A stretch of 64,000 nt of DNA from Bacillota bacterium. GTDB lineage: Bacteria > Bacillota > Clostridia > Christensenellales > Pumilibacteraceae. The position numbers and the translations under genes were made by a program. The stretch spans positions 62,001 to 126,000 of the forward strand of contig WRLT01000001.1 in NCBI GenBank assembly GCA_009777485.1, in the 5' to 3' direction. This document shows, in pieces, positions 39,408 to 48,968 of the stretch; position 1 is the stretch's first letter, and each line of letters begins with the position of its first letter. The notes beneath the pieces are model-generated. The model was not told the origin of the DNA. It saw only the letters and a list, made by a program, of their open reading frames with translations, and made no database searches.

Positions 39408-42400
39408 TTATTGTCCCCAGTGTACGGTGGCAGAAACACCCTCGTTCCAGCTACTATCCCACCCAGAGGGGCGGCCTGTACGGCCTTGTATATAGACATC
39501 GGTTAAACTTGTGCAATCGTACAATATCCAACCGCCGATAGTGGTTACCGAATTGGGTATGGTGATAGAAGTTAAGCCTGTGCAATCATAAAACGCATGC
39601 CGCTCGATTTGCGTTACCGAATCGGGTATGGTAATAGAGGTTAAACCCGCGCAGCTGCCAAACGCCGATTCCCCGATACGGGTTACCGAATCGGGAATCA
39701 TGTAAGCACCTGTTTTCCCCATAGGGCACAAAATAAGAGTGGTTTTATTTTTATTAAACAATACGCCGTCTTCGCTAGCATAATTTGGATTGGCAGCGTC
39801 TACCGTGATAGCGGTTAAGCTTGTGCAGTAGTCGAAAGCACGCCGCGAAATAGTGGTTACAGAAGCAGGTATTGTAATACTGATTAAGCTTGCGCAACCC
39901 CAAAACACACCTTCCTGAATCGCAGTTAGTTGGCTTCCGCTTTGAAATATAACCTCGGTTAAACTTGTGCACTCATCAAATACATAGCTACCCATAGTGG
40001 TTACCGAATTGGGTATCGTGATAGAGGTTAAGCTTGTGCACGCCCAAAACGCCTCATCCCTGATACGGGTTACCGAATTGGGTATGGTAATGGTGGTTAA
40101 AGCCGTGCAAAAAGAAAACAACCCGCTTTCGATAGTGGTTAACTGACTTCCGCTTTGAAATATAACCTCGGTTAAGCTGCTACCGCTAAACGCCCATTGC
40201 TCGATTCTCGTTACCGAATTAGATATGGTGATAGTATCTAAACCTACGCTACGACGAAACGCATATTGTCTGATAGTGGTTACCGAATTGGGTACAACGT
40301 AAGCACCTATTTTCCCAGTAGGATACATAACAAGCGTTGTTTTGTTTTTGTTAAACAAAACGCCGTCTTCGCTAGCATAATTTGGATTGGCAGCGTCTAC
40401 CGTGATAGCGGTTAAGCTTATGCAATGGATAAACACATGATTCTCGATAGTGGTTACCGAATTAGGGATTTCGATAGCTTGTAGCCTTGCGCAATATTCA
40501 AACGCACTCTCTTCGATAGTAGTTAGTTTGCTGCCGCTTTCAAAGGTAACGCTGGTTAAACCTGTGCAATTCATAAACGCCTGTACCCCGATTACCGTTA
40601 CCGAATTGGGGATTACAATAGAGGTTAAGCTTGTGCAGAGGAAAAACGCACCACTCTCGATAGTGGTTATCGAATTGGGGATGGTGATAGCTTGCAGACT
40701 TGTGCAATTATAAAACGCTCTACTCCCGATAGAGGTTACCGAATTGGGGATAGTGATAGAGGTTAAGCCTGTGCAACCCTCAAACGCATACCACCCGATA
40801 GTGGTTACCGAATTGGGAATTTCGATAGAGGTTAAGCCTGTGCAACCGCTAAACGCGCTACTCCTGATACTATTTCCGCCAGTGATAACTACTGTTTTAA
40901 GTGAGGACGGTACCAAAGAATTTTGATCAAGATGGCTAGTTGACCCGAAAATCCATCCGAAATGCGTATTGCTTGTTCCGTTTCGGGTATTTCCTACAAA
41001 GGGTATGGTAATAGAGGTTAAGTTTGTGCAACTCCTAAATGCACCCTGCCCGATAGAGGTTATCGAATTGGGTATGATAACCTCTTGCACGGTTTGGTTG
41101 CTCATAAAAGCGTAACTCGCTATGGACGTAATGTTGGTAGAGGAAATCTGTGCGGGAAATACAAGCGTAGTTAAGGTAGCACCTAAGCTAGTTAAGCCTG
41201 TAATAGAATTGCCGCTATAAGTGAAAACCTCCTCGCCTAGCGGAGTTGTGGCTCTTGATACGGATATCGGCTCGCTTGCGAAGTGGTTATCCGTTTCGCG
41301 CAGCCTTGCGTAAAAAGTGTAAGAGGTGTTAGCTAGCAAGCCCGTAAAAATACTTGAATTTTGCCAGGTGGAATTGTTGCGCGAATATTGGTAGCTAGCC
41401 CCTAAGTTGGTAAGGGCAATTTGGGTTAGGCTGTTATCTTGCAGTACTGCCGTTAATATTACAGAATCGGGAATGGTTTGGTCGGCTTTTAACACGGTTA
41501 GGCTGACGGTGCCCGTTACTAGGGCAAAATTATCGGTATCGGCGGGCGTAAATGTCCATGTGTACGGGTGCGTGCCTGCGGATAGGGTTTGGTTTTCGTC
41601 CAGTGCAACCGCGCCGCCTGTGGTGGAAGTGGTTATTGCGGGCAAGGGGTCGCCGTAGGTAAGTGCTGCGCCAGCGTATACGGGCTGCGCAACGGATATA
41701 ACCGCTTGATTAACCGTAAGGAGTATTGTGCCTGTTACGGTTGTAAAATTATTGGTGTCGGCGGGTGTAAACGTCCACGCATAACTGTGCGAACCTGCCC
41801 GCAACACTTGATTTGAATTAAGAGCAACCGTGCCGCCTAAGGTGGAAGTGGTTATTGCGGGCAAGGGGTCGCCGTAAGTAAGTGTACCGCCCGAAAAACT
41901 AGGCTGTGCAACACTTATAACGGCTTTATTAACGGTAAGGCTGACGGTGCCTGTTAGATTTGACCATATAATATTTACTGCGTCGTGCGGCGTAAAGGTC
42001 CAATTGTAATTGCGTGTGCCTGCCTGTAAGGTTTGGCCTACGTTAAATGCAATGGTTCCGCCTGTGGTGGTAGTGGTTATTGTGGGTAAGGGGTTGCCGT
42101 AGGTAAGTGTTTCGGGCGAAACACTAGGCTGTGCGACACTTATAACGGCTTTATTAACCGTTAGGCTGATGATGCCTGTTGTGTGCGTCCATGTATAATT
42201 GTCGGTGTCTTGCGGCGTAAAGGTCCACGCGTAATTGCGTGTGCCTGCCTGTAAGGTTTGGTTTGCATCCAGTGCAACCGTGCCGCCCGCTGAGGAAGTG
42301 GTTATTTCGGGCAAGGGGTCGCCGAATGTAAGCTGTGGGCCGTAGTACACGGGTTGCGCAACGGATACGACGGCTTTATTAACCGTAAGCGTAAACGTAT

Positions 42401-42752
42401 GCTCGGCGGTTTGTTTGGATTGAGTAGCAGAAGCTACTAACGTAAACGTATACACGCCTGCGTTGGCTGTAATCGTACCGCTGATTCGCCCCGTTGAGGG
42501 ATTTAGCGAAAGCCCTGCGGGTAAGGTGCTGCCCGATTTAAGCGCATAGGTGATGACATCATCTTCATCTGAGGTTGCGCCGCCTGCGTTGGCAGAATAT
42601 GCCGTTTGATAGGTGCCGTTTGCAAGCGCGCTAGGATTGTAGGTTACGGAAGCACCCGCGTTAGGGTCGTTAGGGTTGCCGCATGCAATAAATGCCAGCA
42701 TAAGCAAACTAATTAATATGACTGCTGCTGCAATTTTATACAATTTTTTCAT
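39408..42752 (-). CDS. Surface lipoprotein with Ig-like repeats and BspA-type leucine-rich repeats
   Basis: 1114 residues. Lipobox FIAC (Cys24). Residues about 36-128 form a putative-Ig (He_PIG) module; about 130-425 hold four repeats of some 74 residues with TYGDPLPxITT and GTVALDxNQTLxAG signatures; about 425-510 is FN3-like; about 515-1085 holds some 20 BspA/LRR_5 repeats of the type SVTxIGxxAFxxCTGLTSITIP. Such proteins mediate adhesion or substrate binding outside the cell. AAGGAG precedes the ATG. Internal DNA repeats make it prone to length change. Confidence 0.9.
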   Translation of the reverse strand: MKKLYKIAAAVILISLLMLAFIACGNPNDPNAGASVTYNPSALANGTYQTAYSANAGGATSDEDDVITYALKSGSTLPAGLSLNPSTGRISGTITANAGVYTFTLVASATQSKQTAEHTFTLTVNKAVVSVAQPVYYGPQLTFGDPLPEITTSSAGGTVALDANQTLQAGTRNYAWTFTPQDTDNYTWTHTTGIISLTVNKAVISVAQPSVSPETLTYGNPLPTITTTTTGGTIAFNVGQTLQAGTRNYNWTFTPHDAVNIIWSNLTGTVSLTVNKAVISVAQPSFSGGTLTYGDPLPAITTSTLGGTVALNSNQVLRAGSHSYAWTFTPADTNNFTTVTGTILLTVNQAVISVAQPVYAGAALTYGDPLPAITTSTTGGAVALDENQTLSAGTHPYTWTFTPADTDNFALVTGTVSLTVLKADQTIPDSVILTAVLQDNSLTQIALTNLGASYQYSRNNSTWQNSSIFTGLLANTSYTFYARLRETDNHFASEPISVSRATTPLGEEVFTYSGNSITGLTSLGATLTTLVFPAQISSTNITSIASYAFMSNQTVQEVIIPNSITSIGQGAFRSCTNLTSITIPFVGNTRNGTSNTHFGWIFGSTSHLDQNSLVPSSLKTVVITGGNSIRSSAFSGCTGLTSIEIPNSVTTIGWYAFEGCTGLTSITIPNSVTSIGSRAFYNCTSLQAITIPNSITTIESGAFFLCTSLTSIVIPNSVTVIGVQAFMNCTGLTSVTFESGSKLTTIEESAFEYCARLQAIEIPNSVTTIENHVFIHCISLTAITVDAANPNYASEDGVLFNKNKTTLVMYPTGKIGAYVVPNSVTTIRQYAFRRSVGLDTITISNSVTRIEQWAFSGSSLTEVIFQSGSQLTTIESGLFSFCTALTTITIPNSVTRIRDEAFWACTSLTSITIPNSVTTMGSYVFDECTSLTEVIFQSGSQLTAIQEGVFWGCASLISITIPASVTTISRRAFDYCTSLTAITVDAANPNYASEDGVLFNKNKTTLILCPMGKTGAYMIPDSVTRIGESAFGSCAGLTSITIPDSVTQIERHAFYDCTGLTSITIPNSVTTIGGWILYDCTSLTDVYIQGRTGRPSGWDSSWNEGVSATVHWGQ

Positions 42753-42791
42753 TCGGCAGTTCTCCTTTGTTTTTAGATATGATTTTGGATT

Positions 42792-43715
42792 TTAGTTTAC
42801 TAAAAGAAAGGCTTCGGCGGCTAGGCTGACGGCTTTTATAAATGCAGGGCCTGTATATTGGGGCGAAGGTGTGGTAGCACCTGTTTGGCTAATTAAATAA
42901 GGCGTAGGGGTTAAAAAAGGCGCAAGTATATCCACAGTAAGCACGGACGGCGGGTTGCCGAAAATAGCATCGTTAAAGCCGAACATATCAAAGATAAAGT
43001 CTTCTACGGTGTATTCGAATAACACGTAATCAAAAGTTGATACTACACCCAAAAAGTTTCCGTCCGCGCCGATTGCGATGTAGAGTATCAGCGGTCTAGG
43101 CTCATTAAATCCGTAATAACCCCTCGTAAAGGTTTCTACAATCACTGCGCCCGCGTTTTCGCCGTCTAGTGCGGCGTAGGCTTGCAGTATGCGGTTATCC
43201 GTATCGGCAATTTGGGATTGAACGGTATTAAACGCGTCAATTTGCTCTTCGTTCCAAAGTCCGAAATAGCCGTTTTGCGCCGCCAAACCATCGCTTACGC
43301 CTGTGGGCGCAAGATAATTAAGCGTTTCTATGATATTGGTATCCGAAACTGTTTCGGCAAACTCAAACGTTACGGTGCGCACCGCCGTTACCGCGCAGGA
43401 GGCGTCCCATGCCCCAAACTTAGTAATAACCGTAGCCGTAACTACGGCAATTCCCTCTGCTACCGCCGTTACCAAACCGTCCTCTACCGTGATACTGCCC
43501 GCAGGGTTTGCGATAACCGACCACGTAACATCGTACTCCGTGCTGTATCCGCGCGGAATAGGCGAAACGGTTAGCTGTGCGGTTTCGCCTACCTCTACGG
43601 TTAAGGTTTCGTGGTTTAACGAAACGCCCGACACATGCTCTGAACACGCGGCGGCAGTAAAGGCGAATGCCAGTAAAACTAGACCGCATACCGCCGCAAA
43701 AAATCTTTTTTTCAT
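42792..43715 (-). CDS. Ig-like lipoprotein with an RnfG-like FMN-binding domain, coupled to rnfB
   Basis: 307 residues. Lipobox AAAC (Cys23), a Big_2 Ig-like domain (about 27-110), then about 190 residues paralogous to this locus's RnfG: LNYLAPTGVSD and AGAVIVETFTRGYYG parallel LNQIAPTGVDD and AGTVFVRTLTDGYYD. The end carries QTGATTPSP, comparable to the SGAT-type Thr site of covalent FMN attachment. Its ATG overlaps the rnfB stop (ATGA) with GGAGG seven bases upstream, so it is the last gene of the rnf operon. It may be an extra extracytoplasmic flavin carrier. Confidence 0.8.
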   Translation of the reverse strand: MKKRFFAAVCGLVLLAFAFTAAACSEHVSGVSLNHETLTVEVGETAQLTVSPIPRGYSTEYDVTWSVIANPAGSITVEDGLVTAVAEGIAVVTATVITKFGAWDASCAVTAVRTVTFEFAETVSDTNIIETLNYLAPTGVSDGLAAQNGYFGLWNEEQIDAFNTVQSQIADTDNRILQAYAALDGENAGAVIVETFTRGYYGFNEPRPLILYIAIGADGNFLGVVSTFDYVLFEYTVEDFIFDMFGFNDAIFGNPPSVLTVDILAPFLTPTPYLISQTGATTPSPQYTGPAFIKAVSLAAEAFLLVN

Positions 43716-44545
43716 TGTTCTTCCTCCAAACCTTGAAATTCGTAAGGTACAATGCAGTGGCTGGGGCAAACCTCTATACATTTGCCGCACCCTGTGCATT
43801 TATCGTAATCTATCATGGCTAAGCTGTTTAGCACCGAAATCGCTCCCTTCGGGCAAGCCTTTTCGCACAATTTGCACGCGATACAGCCCTTCGGGCAAAT
43901 CGGGCGGATATCCTTTCCTTTAAAGGGGTTAGAGCACGCCACATAAACCTTTGCGCTTGTGGGAATGCGCGAAATTATTTTTTTAGGGCATGCCGAAAGG
44001 CATAAGCCGCACGACGTGCAATCCGCGCTGTTTACTACTGCCGAACCTGTTTCGGGGTGAATCGAAAGCGCGTTATACGGGCATACCTCTACGCAGGACG
44101 AAAGCCCTAAGCACGCGGTAGGACAAGCCTTTGCGCCGCCTAAGACTAATTCGGCCGCGCGGCAGTTTCCGTAGCCGTGATAGTTGTATTTATTTTTACA
44201 TTGCTTAGTGCCGTTGCAGTGCACTACCGCCGCTGTGCGCCGCGTATCTACGCATACCCCTAAGGATTTGCCGATGTTTTCGCGGTTTATGGGCGAACAC
44301 GCGCCGCACATAGAAATATCCGCCTTGCCGCACACAAGCTTTTCGGCAAATGCCTCGCACCCTGCACAGCCGCAGCCGCCGCAGTTGGTGCCAGGCAAAA
44401 ACCTTAGGCTTTCGTCTATGCGGGGGTCGCGCTTTTCTTTGGCTTTTTCGCCGAAAAATTTAAGGCAAAAACCGATTACGCCGCCTAAAACTAAAAATAT
44501 AAGCACGGGCAGCATATAGGGTAAGAATACTTTTTCTAAAAACAT
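43712..44545 (-). CDS. rnfB: Rnf complex subunit B
   Basis: Ferredoxin-like entry subunit of the Rnf ferredoxin:NAD+ oxidoreductase. One N-terminal helix (about 9-30), the NCGGCGCAGC cluster motif (Cys55, 58, 60, 63), and several 4Fe-4S motifs further on (CVEVCP, CTSCGLCLSACP, CIACKLCEKACP, CTGCGKCIEVCP). 277 residues. AGGAGG before the ATG. Follows rnfA by 36 nt. Confidence 0.95.
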   Translation of the reverse strand: MFLEKVFLPYMLPVLIFLVLGGVIGFCLKFFGEKAKEKRDPRIDESLRFLPGTNCGGCGCAGCEAFAEKLVCGKADISMCGACSPINRENIGKSLGVCVDTRRTAAVVHCNGTKQCKNKYNYHGYGNCRAAELVLGGAKACPTACLGLSSCVEVCPYNALSIHPETGSAVVNSADCTSCGLCLSACPKKIISRIPTSAKVYVACSNPFKGKDIRPICPKGCIACKLCEKACPKGAISVLNSLAMIDYDKCTGCGKCIEVCPSHCIVPYEFQGLEEEQ

Positions 44546-44581
44546 GATTTTTGCCTCCTTTAAAGCGTTTACATTAAACCG

Positions 44582-45190
44582 TTAAAATCCCGAAAACCGT
44601 AATCCCGCAAATACCATAGCAATTAAGCCCGCCGTAATCAGTGCAATCGGAAAGCCTCTAAACGGTTTGGGAATCAGCGCGGTTTCGTTTTTGGTGCGCA
44701 CGCCCGCCATTAAAACCAGGGCGGCTAAAAAGCCTAAGCCCATGCAAACGCCGTATACGGCCGCAAACCCAAAGCCTTGCCAAAACGTATAGCTTTGCCC
44801 CAGCACGCTGTTGACGGTGATGTTCATAACCTGAAAAATGGCGCAGTTGGTGGTTATCAAAGGCAAATATACGCCTAAACTGCGGTGCAGCCTTTTGCTT
44901 ACCTTGCGCATAAGGATATTTAAACCCGAAACCAGTGCAACGGTAATTAATAAAAACGTAATGATGCGCAAGTACTCTAAGTTTAGGTAGACTAGCAAGC
45001 GGTATAGGGCAAAGCAAATTACGGTTGCCAGTACATTAACGATAAGCACTGCCGTGCCTACCCCTACGGCGGTATTCATTTTTTTAGACGAACCTAACAG
45101 TTGGCAAACCGCCATGGATTGCCCGAACACGATATTTCCCGAAAAGACGGACGCCATTAAAACGCCGATAATGGTTACAAACAATTCCAT
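44582..45190 (-). CDS. rnfA: Rnf complex subunit A
   Basis: Integral membrane subunit with six helices; contains the diagnostic LGVYLPLITTNCAIF (about 106-120), with the Cys that takes part in an intramembrane Fe-S centre with RnfE. 202 residues. ATG shares one base with the rnfE stop (TAATG); AGGAGG is ten bases upstream. Assigned A and not E because of this motif and the order C-D-G-E-A-B. Confidence 0.95.
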   Translation of the reverse strand: MELFVTIIGVLMASVFSGNIVFGQSMAVCQLLGSSKKMNTAVGVGTAVLIVNVLATVICFALYRLLVYLNLEYLRIITFLLITVALVSGLNILMRKVSKRLHRSLGVYLPLITTNCAIFQVMNITVNSVLGQSYTFWQGFGFAAVYGVCMGLGFLAALVLMAGVRTKNETALIPKPFRGFPIALITAGLIAMVFAGLRFSGF

Positions 45191-45822
45191 TATTGCGATT
45201 TACCTCCTTTAAACGGATTAGGCTTAATTCTGCGCAAGGTGCGCGTCCGCTTTTTACGTGCGGTATAAATTAAACTGCGGATATAGTTATACAGCCCCAG
45301 CAGTAAGCCCAGTAATAAAAGTCCGCCTGCGGCGGTAGTAAACACGCTAAGCCCCGCCATGCCCAACAGCTGACGCGCCGCGCCTAACAGCGTAATGCCT
45401 ATCATAAAGCCTATGCCCATAGACGCGCCGTCTAACGCGGCGTACCCTACCTTGTTTTTCCGCGCAAACGAATCCGCCCGCCCCAGTATAAGGCAGTTTA
45501 CGGCAATCAGCGGAATCACCGAACCGACGGTTTGGTTTAGTGCAGGCAGGTACGCGCGGATAAAAATATCTACCAGTGTAGTAAAGCCTGCAATGATTAT
45601 GATATACGATATCAGCCTTATTTTATCGGGGATAGCTTTTTTTAACAGCGAAACCAGTACGTTGGTGCAAATCAGTACAAAGGCGGTTGCCGCGCCCAAA
45701 GCAAAAGCGTCTACGATGTTGGTGCTTTTGGCAATGGTAGGACACAGCCCCAAAACCAGTACAAACACGGGGTTTGATACAAAGCCGCCTAATAAGGTTT
45801 GTTTGAAGTGCTTTTTATCCAT
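45190..45822 (-). CDS. rnfE: Rnf complex subunit E
   Basis: Six-helix subunit; NPVFVLVLGLCPTIAKST (about 17-34) and PLIAVNCLILGRA (about 105-117) are RnfE signatures and supply the paired cysteines. 210 residues. The start at MDKKHF overlaps rnfG by 8 nt and has GAGGTGG just upstream; a GTG four codons earlier is the alternative. Confidence 0.95.
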   Translation of the reverse strand: MDKKHFKQTLLGGFVSNPVFVLVLGLCPTIAKSTNIVDAFALGAATAFVLICTNVLVSLLKKAIPDKIRLISYIIIIAGFTTLVDIFIRAYLPALNQTVGSVIPLIAVNCLILGRADSFARKNKVGYAALDGASMGIGFMIGITLLGAARQLLGMAGLSVFTTAAGGLLLLGLLLGLYNYIRSLIYTARKKRTRTLRRIKPNPFKGGKSQ

Positions 45823-46483
45823 TAGCCACCTCACTAAATAACGCGGCGGCGATTTCTATGGCTAATCTAAACACGTTGGCGGTTTCGGTTGCGCCCGCGC
45901 CGATTACGATAGGAAGCTGCCCCTTAATATCGTTTGCCGTGATTTGCCCGATAGGTCTGCCCGCTAAAACCGCGTTGATTTTATCGATATCGCCGCTTGC
46001 GTAATTGTCTTCGGTGTAGATTGCGTTGTTTAACAGCCGCATGTGCTTAAACGTTCCGTCGGGGTTGATAGCGGTTATAATATCCGCCCGAATGTCGTAG
46101 TAGCCGTCTGTAAGCGTGCGCACAAATACGGTACCCGCATGCGGGCCTTTATCTGCCTTAAATGCCGCAAGCAAAATTTTGTACCGCGCAATGCCCGTTA
46201 CCTTAAAAGAGGTGTTGCCGTGCAACTCGTTCCATGCACTCATTTCCTCTGCCGTTTGCGGCCCGATTAAAACAAAGTAGTATTCGTCTAGCGCGGTTTG
46301 GTCGTCTACGCCCGTAGGCGCGATTTGATTAAGAATAGCAACTTCTTCTAATTCTAGCTTAGGAGGAGGCGGAAGCGGCGGTTTCATAAACGCGTTGGCA
46401 AATGCCAGTACCAGTACGACACAGGCGGCAACAGAGGCTAAAATCATGGCGCTTTTAAACGCACTTTTGGTTTCGCTTTTCAT
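45815..46483 (-). CDS. rnfG: Rnf complex subunit G (FMN-binding)
   Basis: 222 residues; one N-terminal helix (about 11-31), a Pro-rich linker and the extracytoplasmic FMN-binding domain ending in GAGATETANVF, where the Thr of the GAT motif is the expected covalent FMN site. Overlaps rnfD and rnfE by a few bases. ApbE encoded upstream would attach the flavin. Confidence 0.94.
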   Translation of the reverse strand: MKSETKSAFKSAMILASVAACVVLVLAFANAFMKPPLPPPPKLELEEVAILNQIAPTGVDDQTALDEYYFVLIGPQTAEEMSAWNELHGNTSFKVTGIARYKILLAAFKADKGPHAGTVFVRTLTDGYYDIRADIITAINPDGTFKHMRLLNNAIYTEDNYASGDIDKINAVLAGRPIGQITANDIKGQLPIVIGAGATETANVFRLAIEIAAALFSEVANG

Positions 46484-47601
46484 GCTGTTTCCTCCTGTAC
46501 GGTTGGTTCGGAAAGGAGTTTTTTAGCCGCTTTTAAACGCTTTTCGGGCTTAGTGTAGCCGAAAGGTTTAGGCACTACATAGCGGTCTAACAGCGGAGTG
46601 AGAACATTCATTAGCAGCAGTGCAAAAATCGCGCCCTCTCCTTGTGCCGAAAAAGAACGCAGCAGCACCGTAAAAAAAGCAAAGCCTGCGATGTAGATTA
46701 CCTTGTTTGTAAACGTAACGGGCGCGGTAGTGTAATCGTTTGCCATAAATACTAAGCAAAACAAAAAGCTGCCCGCCATAAGATTTGCCGCTAGGTTGTT
46801 AAACAGCTTTGCGGGCGTATCGGGGCGCATTAAAAGGCTTTGCGCAATCATGCCGTCGAATAGTAAGGTAAACAGTAAAAAGCAGCCGATTCCAATCAGC
46901 GGTATTTTAAAGTCTATAATTTTTCTTACGCACAAATAGATGCACCCCGCCAGTATAGCGATTGCGGAGGTGGTCCCTGCCGTTAGGGAGGCTTGATTTC
47001 CTATAAACATAGCTAAAAACAAACCAGTATCGCCCGTACCCTTATCGCCGTCTAAAAACGCGCCGTTGGACGCGGTAAAGCCGAACCCTGTGGTATTGAG
47101 TGCCGTAAACGCAAAGCATAACAGCAAAAATACATGGGCGGCGGCGGCAGGGTTTAAAAAGTTTTTGCCTTGTCCCCCGAACAGCATTTTAACCAGTGCT
47201 ACGGCAAACACGCTGCCGATAATACAGCCTAAAATAATATCAAACGAAAACAGTATGTTATCTGCGCCGCCGCCTGTGCGAAAGCCGTCTGCGTAAAAAT
47301 TGAAATCCCAACCGCTAAACACCGCTTTGGCAGGCAGAATAAGTGCAAGCACCGCGCCCGTTATCAGGCACGAAAAATCGGGAAGCTTTTTCTTTTTTAG
47401 AATTAGGCGGTTATATACATATTCTGCCCCGTAGCACGCCGCCATACACACCGCCGCGTTGACTAATACATGCCAGCCGAAAAATATGCTTGCGGCAATT
47501 AAACACGGCGATAGCGCAATCAGCACGTCTATCAGTATTCTGCGTGTGCCCCGCGGCGCGCCCGATAAAAACGGCGCGGAGGATGCTAAAACTTGTTTCA
47601 T
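46480..47601 (-). CDS. rnfD: Rnf complex subunit D
   Basis: Eight-to-ten-helix subunit of 373 residues. GQGKNFLNPAAAAHVFL (about 145-161) and the SLTAGTTSAIAIL loop, whose Thr is the probable covalent FMN site, are present. The ATG is separated from the rnfC stop by one base; the upstream part of the frame lies inside rnfC and is not used. GAGGAGG inside rnfC serves as the ribosome site. Confidence 0.94.
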   Translation of the reverse strand: MKQVLASSAPFLSGAPRGTRRILIDVLIALSPCLIAASIFFGWHVLVNAAVCMAACYGAEYVYNRLILKKKKLPDFSCLITGAVLALILPAKAVFSGWDFNFYADGFRTGGGADNILFSFDIILGCIIGSVFAVALVKMLFGGQGKNFLNPAAAAHVFLLLCFAFTALNTTGFGFTASNGAFLDGDKGTGDTGLFLAMFIGNQASLTAGTTSAIAILAGCIYLCVRKIIDFKIPLIGIGCFLLFTLLFDGMIAQSLLMRPDTPAKLFNNLAANLMAGSFLFCLVFMANDYTTAPVTFTNKVIYIAGFAFFTVLLRSFSAQGEGAIFALLLMNVLTPLLDRYVVPKPFGYTKPEKRLKAAKKLLSEPTVQEETA

Positions 47602-47602
47602 C

Positions 47603-48889
47603 TTATTCGGCCGCCTCCTCTTTTGTATTTCTTGCCAGGATAACCGACTGCACAAGCGGACGTCTTGACGGGCATACATACGCGCAAGAACCGCAGCGGA
47701 TACACGCCCGCAAACCAAAGCGCGCGGCGTTTTCGATATCGCCTTTTAGCGAATACGCGTCTATATACAACGGCATAAGCTTCATCGGGCAGGCTTTTAC
47801 GCAGCGGGTACAGCGAATGCACGGCTCGCTAGGACGCACCTGCGCGCGGCTTTCGGTAAGCAATGCAAGCAAATGAGAACGCTTTTCGCAAGCGTAATTA
47901 AGGTGCAATAGCGGTAGGCCCGTCATGGGGCCGCCTCCGATTATTCTAACCGTATTTTCGGCATCGTATCCGCCTAAAAATTCTAATACATCGCTGAATA
48001 ATGCGCCTAACGGCACGCACACGTTAGCGGGCGAATGAACGCCGTCGCCCGAAACGGTTAACAAACGGCTGTATAGGGGGCGTCCCTCATACACCGCATA
48101 ATAGGCAGAAAGCGCGGTATGTACGTTGCAAACTAATGCGCCCACCGAAGGCGGCAGCTTGCCCGGCGCGACTTTTTTGCCCGTTACGGCGTACACCAAT
48201 TTTTTTTCCGCGCCTTGCGGATATTCGGGCTTTAACACCGTTGTTTTAATGTTTTGCAGCTTTTGTTCGGCAATCACCTTATTAAGTTCGTCCGCTGCGG
48301 CGCGGTTGTCGTATCCTAACGCAACCACTGCATGTTCTGCGCCCGCGCCGTTTGATAGCAGCAGCGCGCCGCGCAAAAACTGTTCGGGGCGTTCTTTTAA
48401 TATGCGGAAATCGCAAGCCGAAAACGGCTCGCTTTCGGCGGCGTTTAATATAAGGGTATGTATTTGAGCCGACGAGGCTAGCTTATATGCCGTAGGAAAG
48501 CCTGCGCCGCCCATGCCTACAATACCCGCCTCGCGGATACGCTGTAAGATTTGTTCGCGGCTTAGCGCGCCGCTTAACGGTTTAAATAAAAAGAGGTCTT
48601 CACTGCGGTTGTTTTCGATTACGACATGCGCGCATTTTCCGTACGGCGTATCCATTTCGGCAATTTCTACCACCGTACCCGCAACGCACGAAAATACGTT
48701 TGCGGAAAGTTCGGTGTCCGCCTCGCCTATCAGCTGCCCTTTTTTTACTTTGTCGGCAGGCGAAACTATCGGCTTTGCGGGCTTTCCGACATGCTGAACA
48801 AGCGGTATATATACCTTGTCGGGCGGCGGCATTTCGCAAATCGGCAAATGGCGGCTGCACACCTTATGATGTTTTGAAATGTTAAGCAC
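47603..48889 (-). CDS. rnfC: Rnf complex subunit C
   Basis: NADH/FMN-binding peripheral subunit of 428 residues. It has the PLVQHVGKPAKPIV start, the GMGGAGFPTAYKL Gly-rich flavin/NADH loop near 130, an SLBB segment and two C-terminal 4Fe-4S motifs (CIRCTRCVKACP, CIRCGSCAYVCP). The start is taken as GTG because GAGGAGG lies six bases before it; TTG codons just upstream overlap that site. The family's N-terminal GGxHP is missing. First gene of rnfCDGEAB. Confidence 0.95.
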   Translation of the reverse strand: MLNISKHHKVCSRHLPICEMPPPDKVYIPLVQHVGKPAKPIVSPADKVKKGQLIGEADTELSANVFSCVAGTVVEIAEMDTPYGKCAHVVIENNRSEDLFLFKPLSGALSREQILQRIREAGIVGMGGAGFPTAYKLASSAQIHTLILNAAESEPFSACDFRILKERPEQFLRGALLLSNGAGAEHAVVALGYDNRAAADELNKVIAEQKLQNIKTTVLKPEYPQGAEKKLVYAVTGKKVAPGKLPPSVGALVCNVHTALSAYYAVYEGRPLYSRLLTVSGDGVHSPANVCVPLGALFSDVLEFLGGYDAENTVRIIGGGPMTGLPLLHLNYACEKRSHLLALLTESRAQVRPSEPCIRCTRCVKACPMKLMPLYIDAYSLKGDIENAARFGLRACIRCGSCAYVCPSRRPLVQSVILARNTKEEAAE

Positions 48890-48921
48890 CAAATGCCTCC
48901 TCAAAAACGCCAGTTTTTTTA

Positions 48922-48950
48922 ATTATAGCATATAAAAATAGTCTTGTAAA
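48922..48950 (-). promoter_or_regulatory. rnfC promoter
   Basis: TTTACA (48945-48950), 17-bp spacer, TATAAT (48922-48927). It lies between the Gx gene and rnfC, so the six core subunits can be transcribed apart from apbE. Confidence 0.75.
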
Positions 48951-48968
48951 CCCGATAAGGCAAAATTT

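Noticed and set aside
42600-43923. Overlapping long frames on both strands of the RnfG-like lipoprotein and rnfB region
   Set aside because: The rightward frames at 43182-43574 and 43330-43923 show no family features and are antisense shadows of GC-biased codons.
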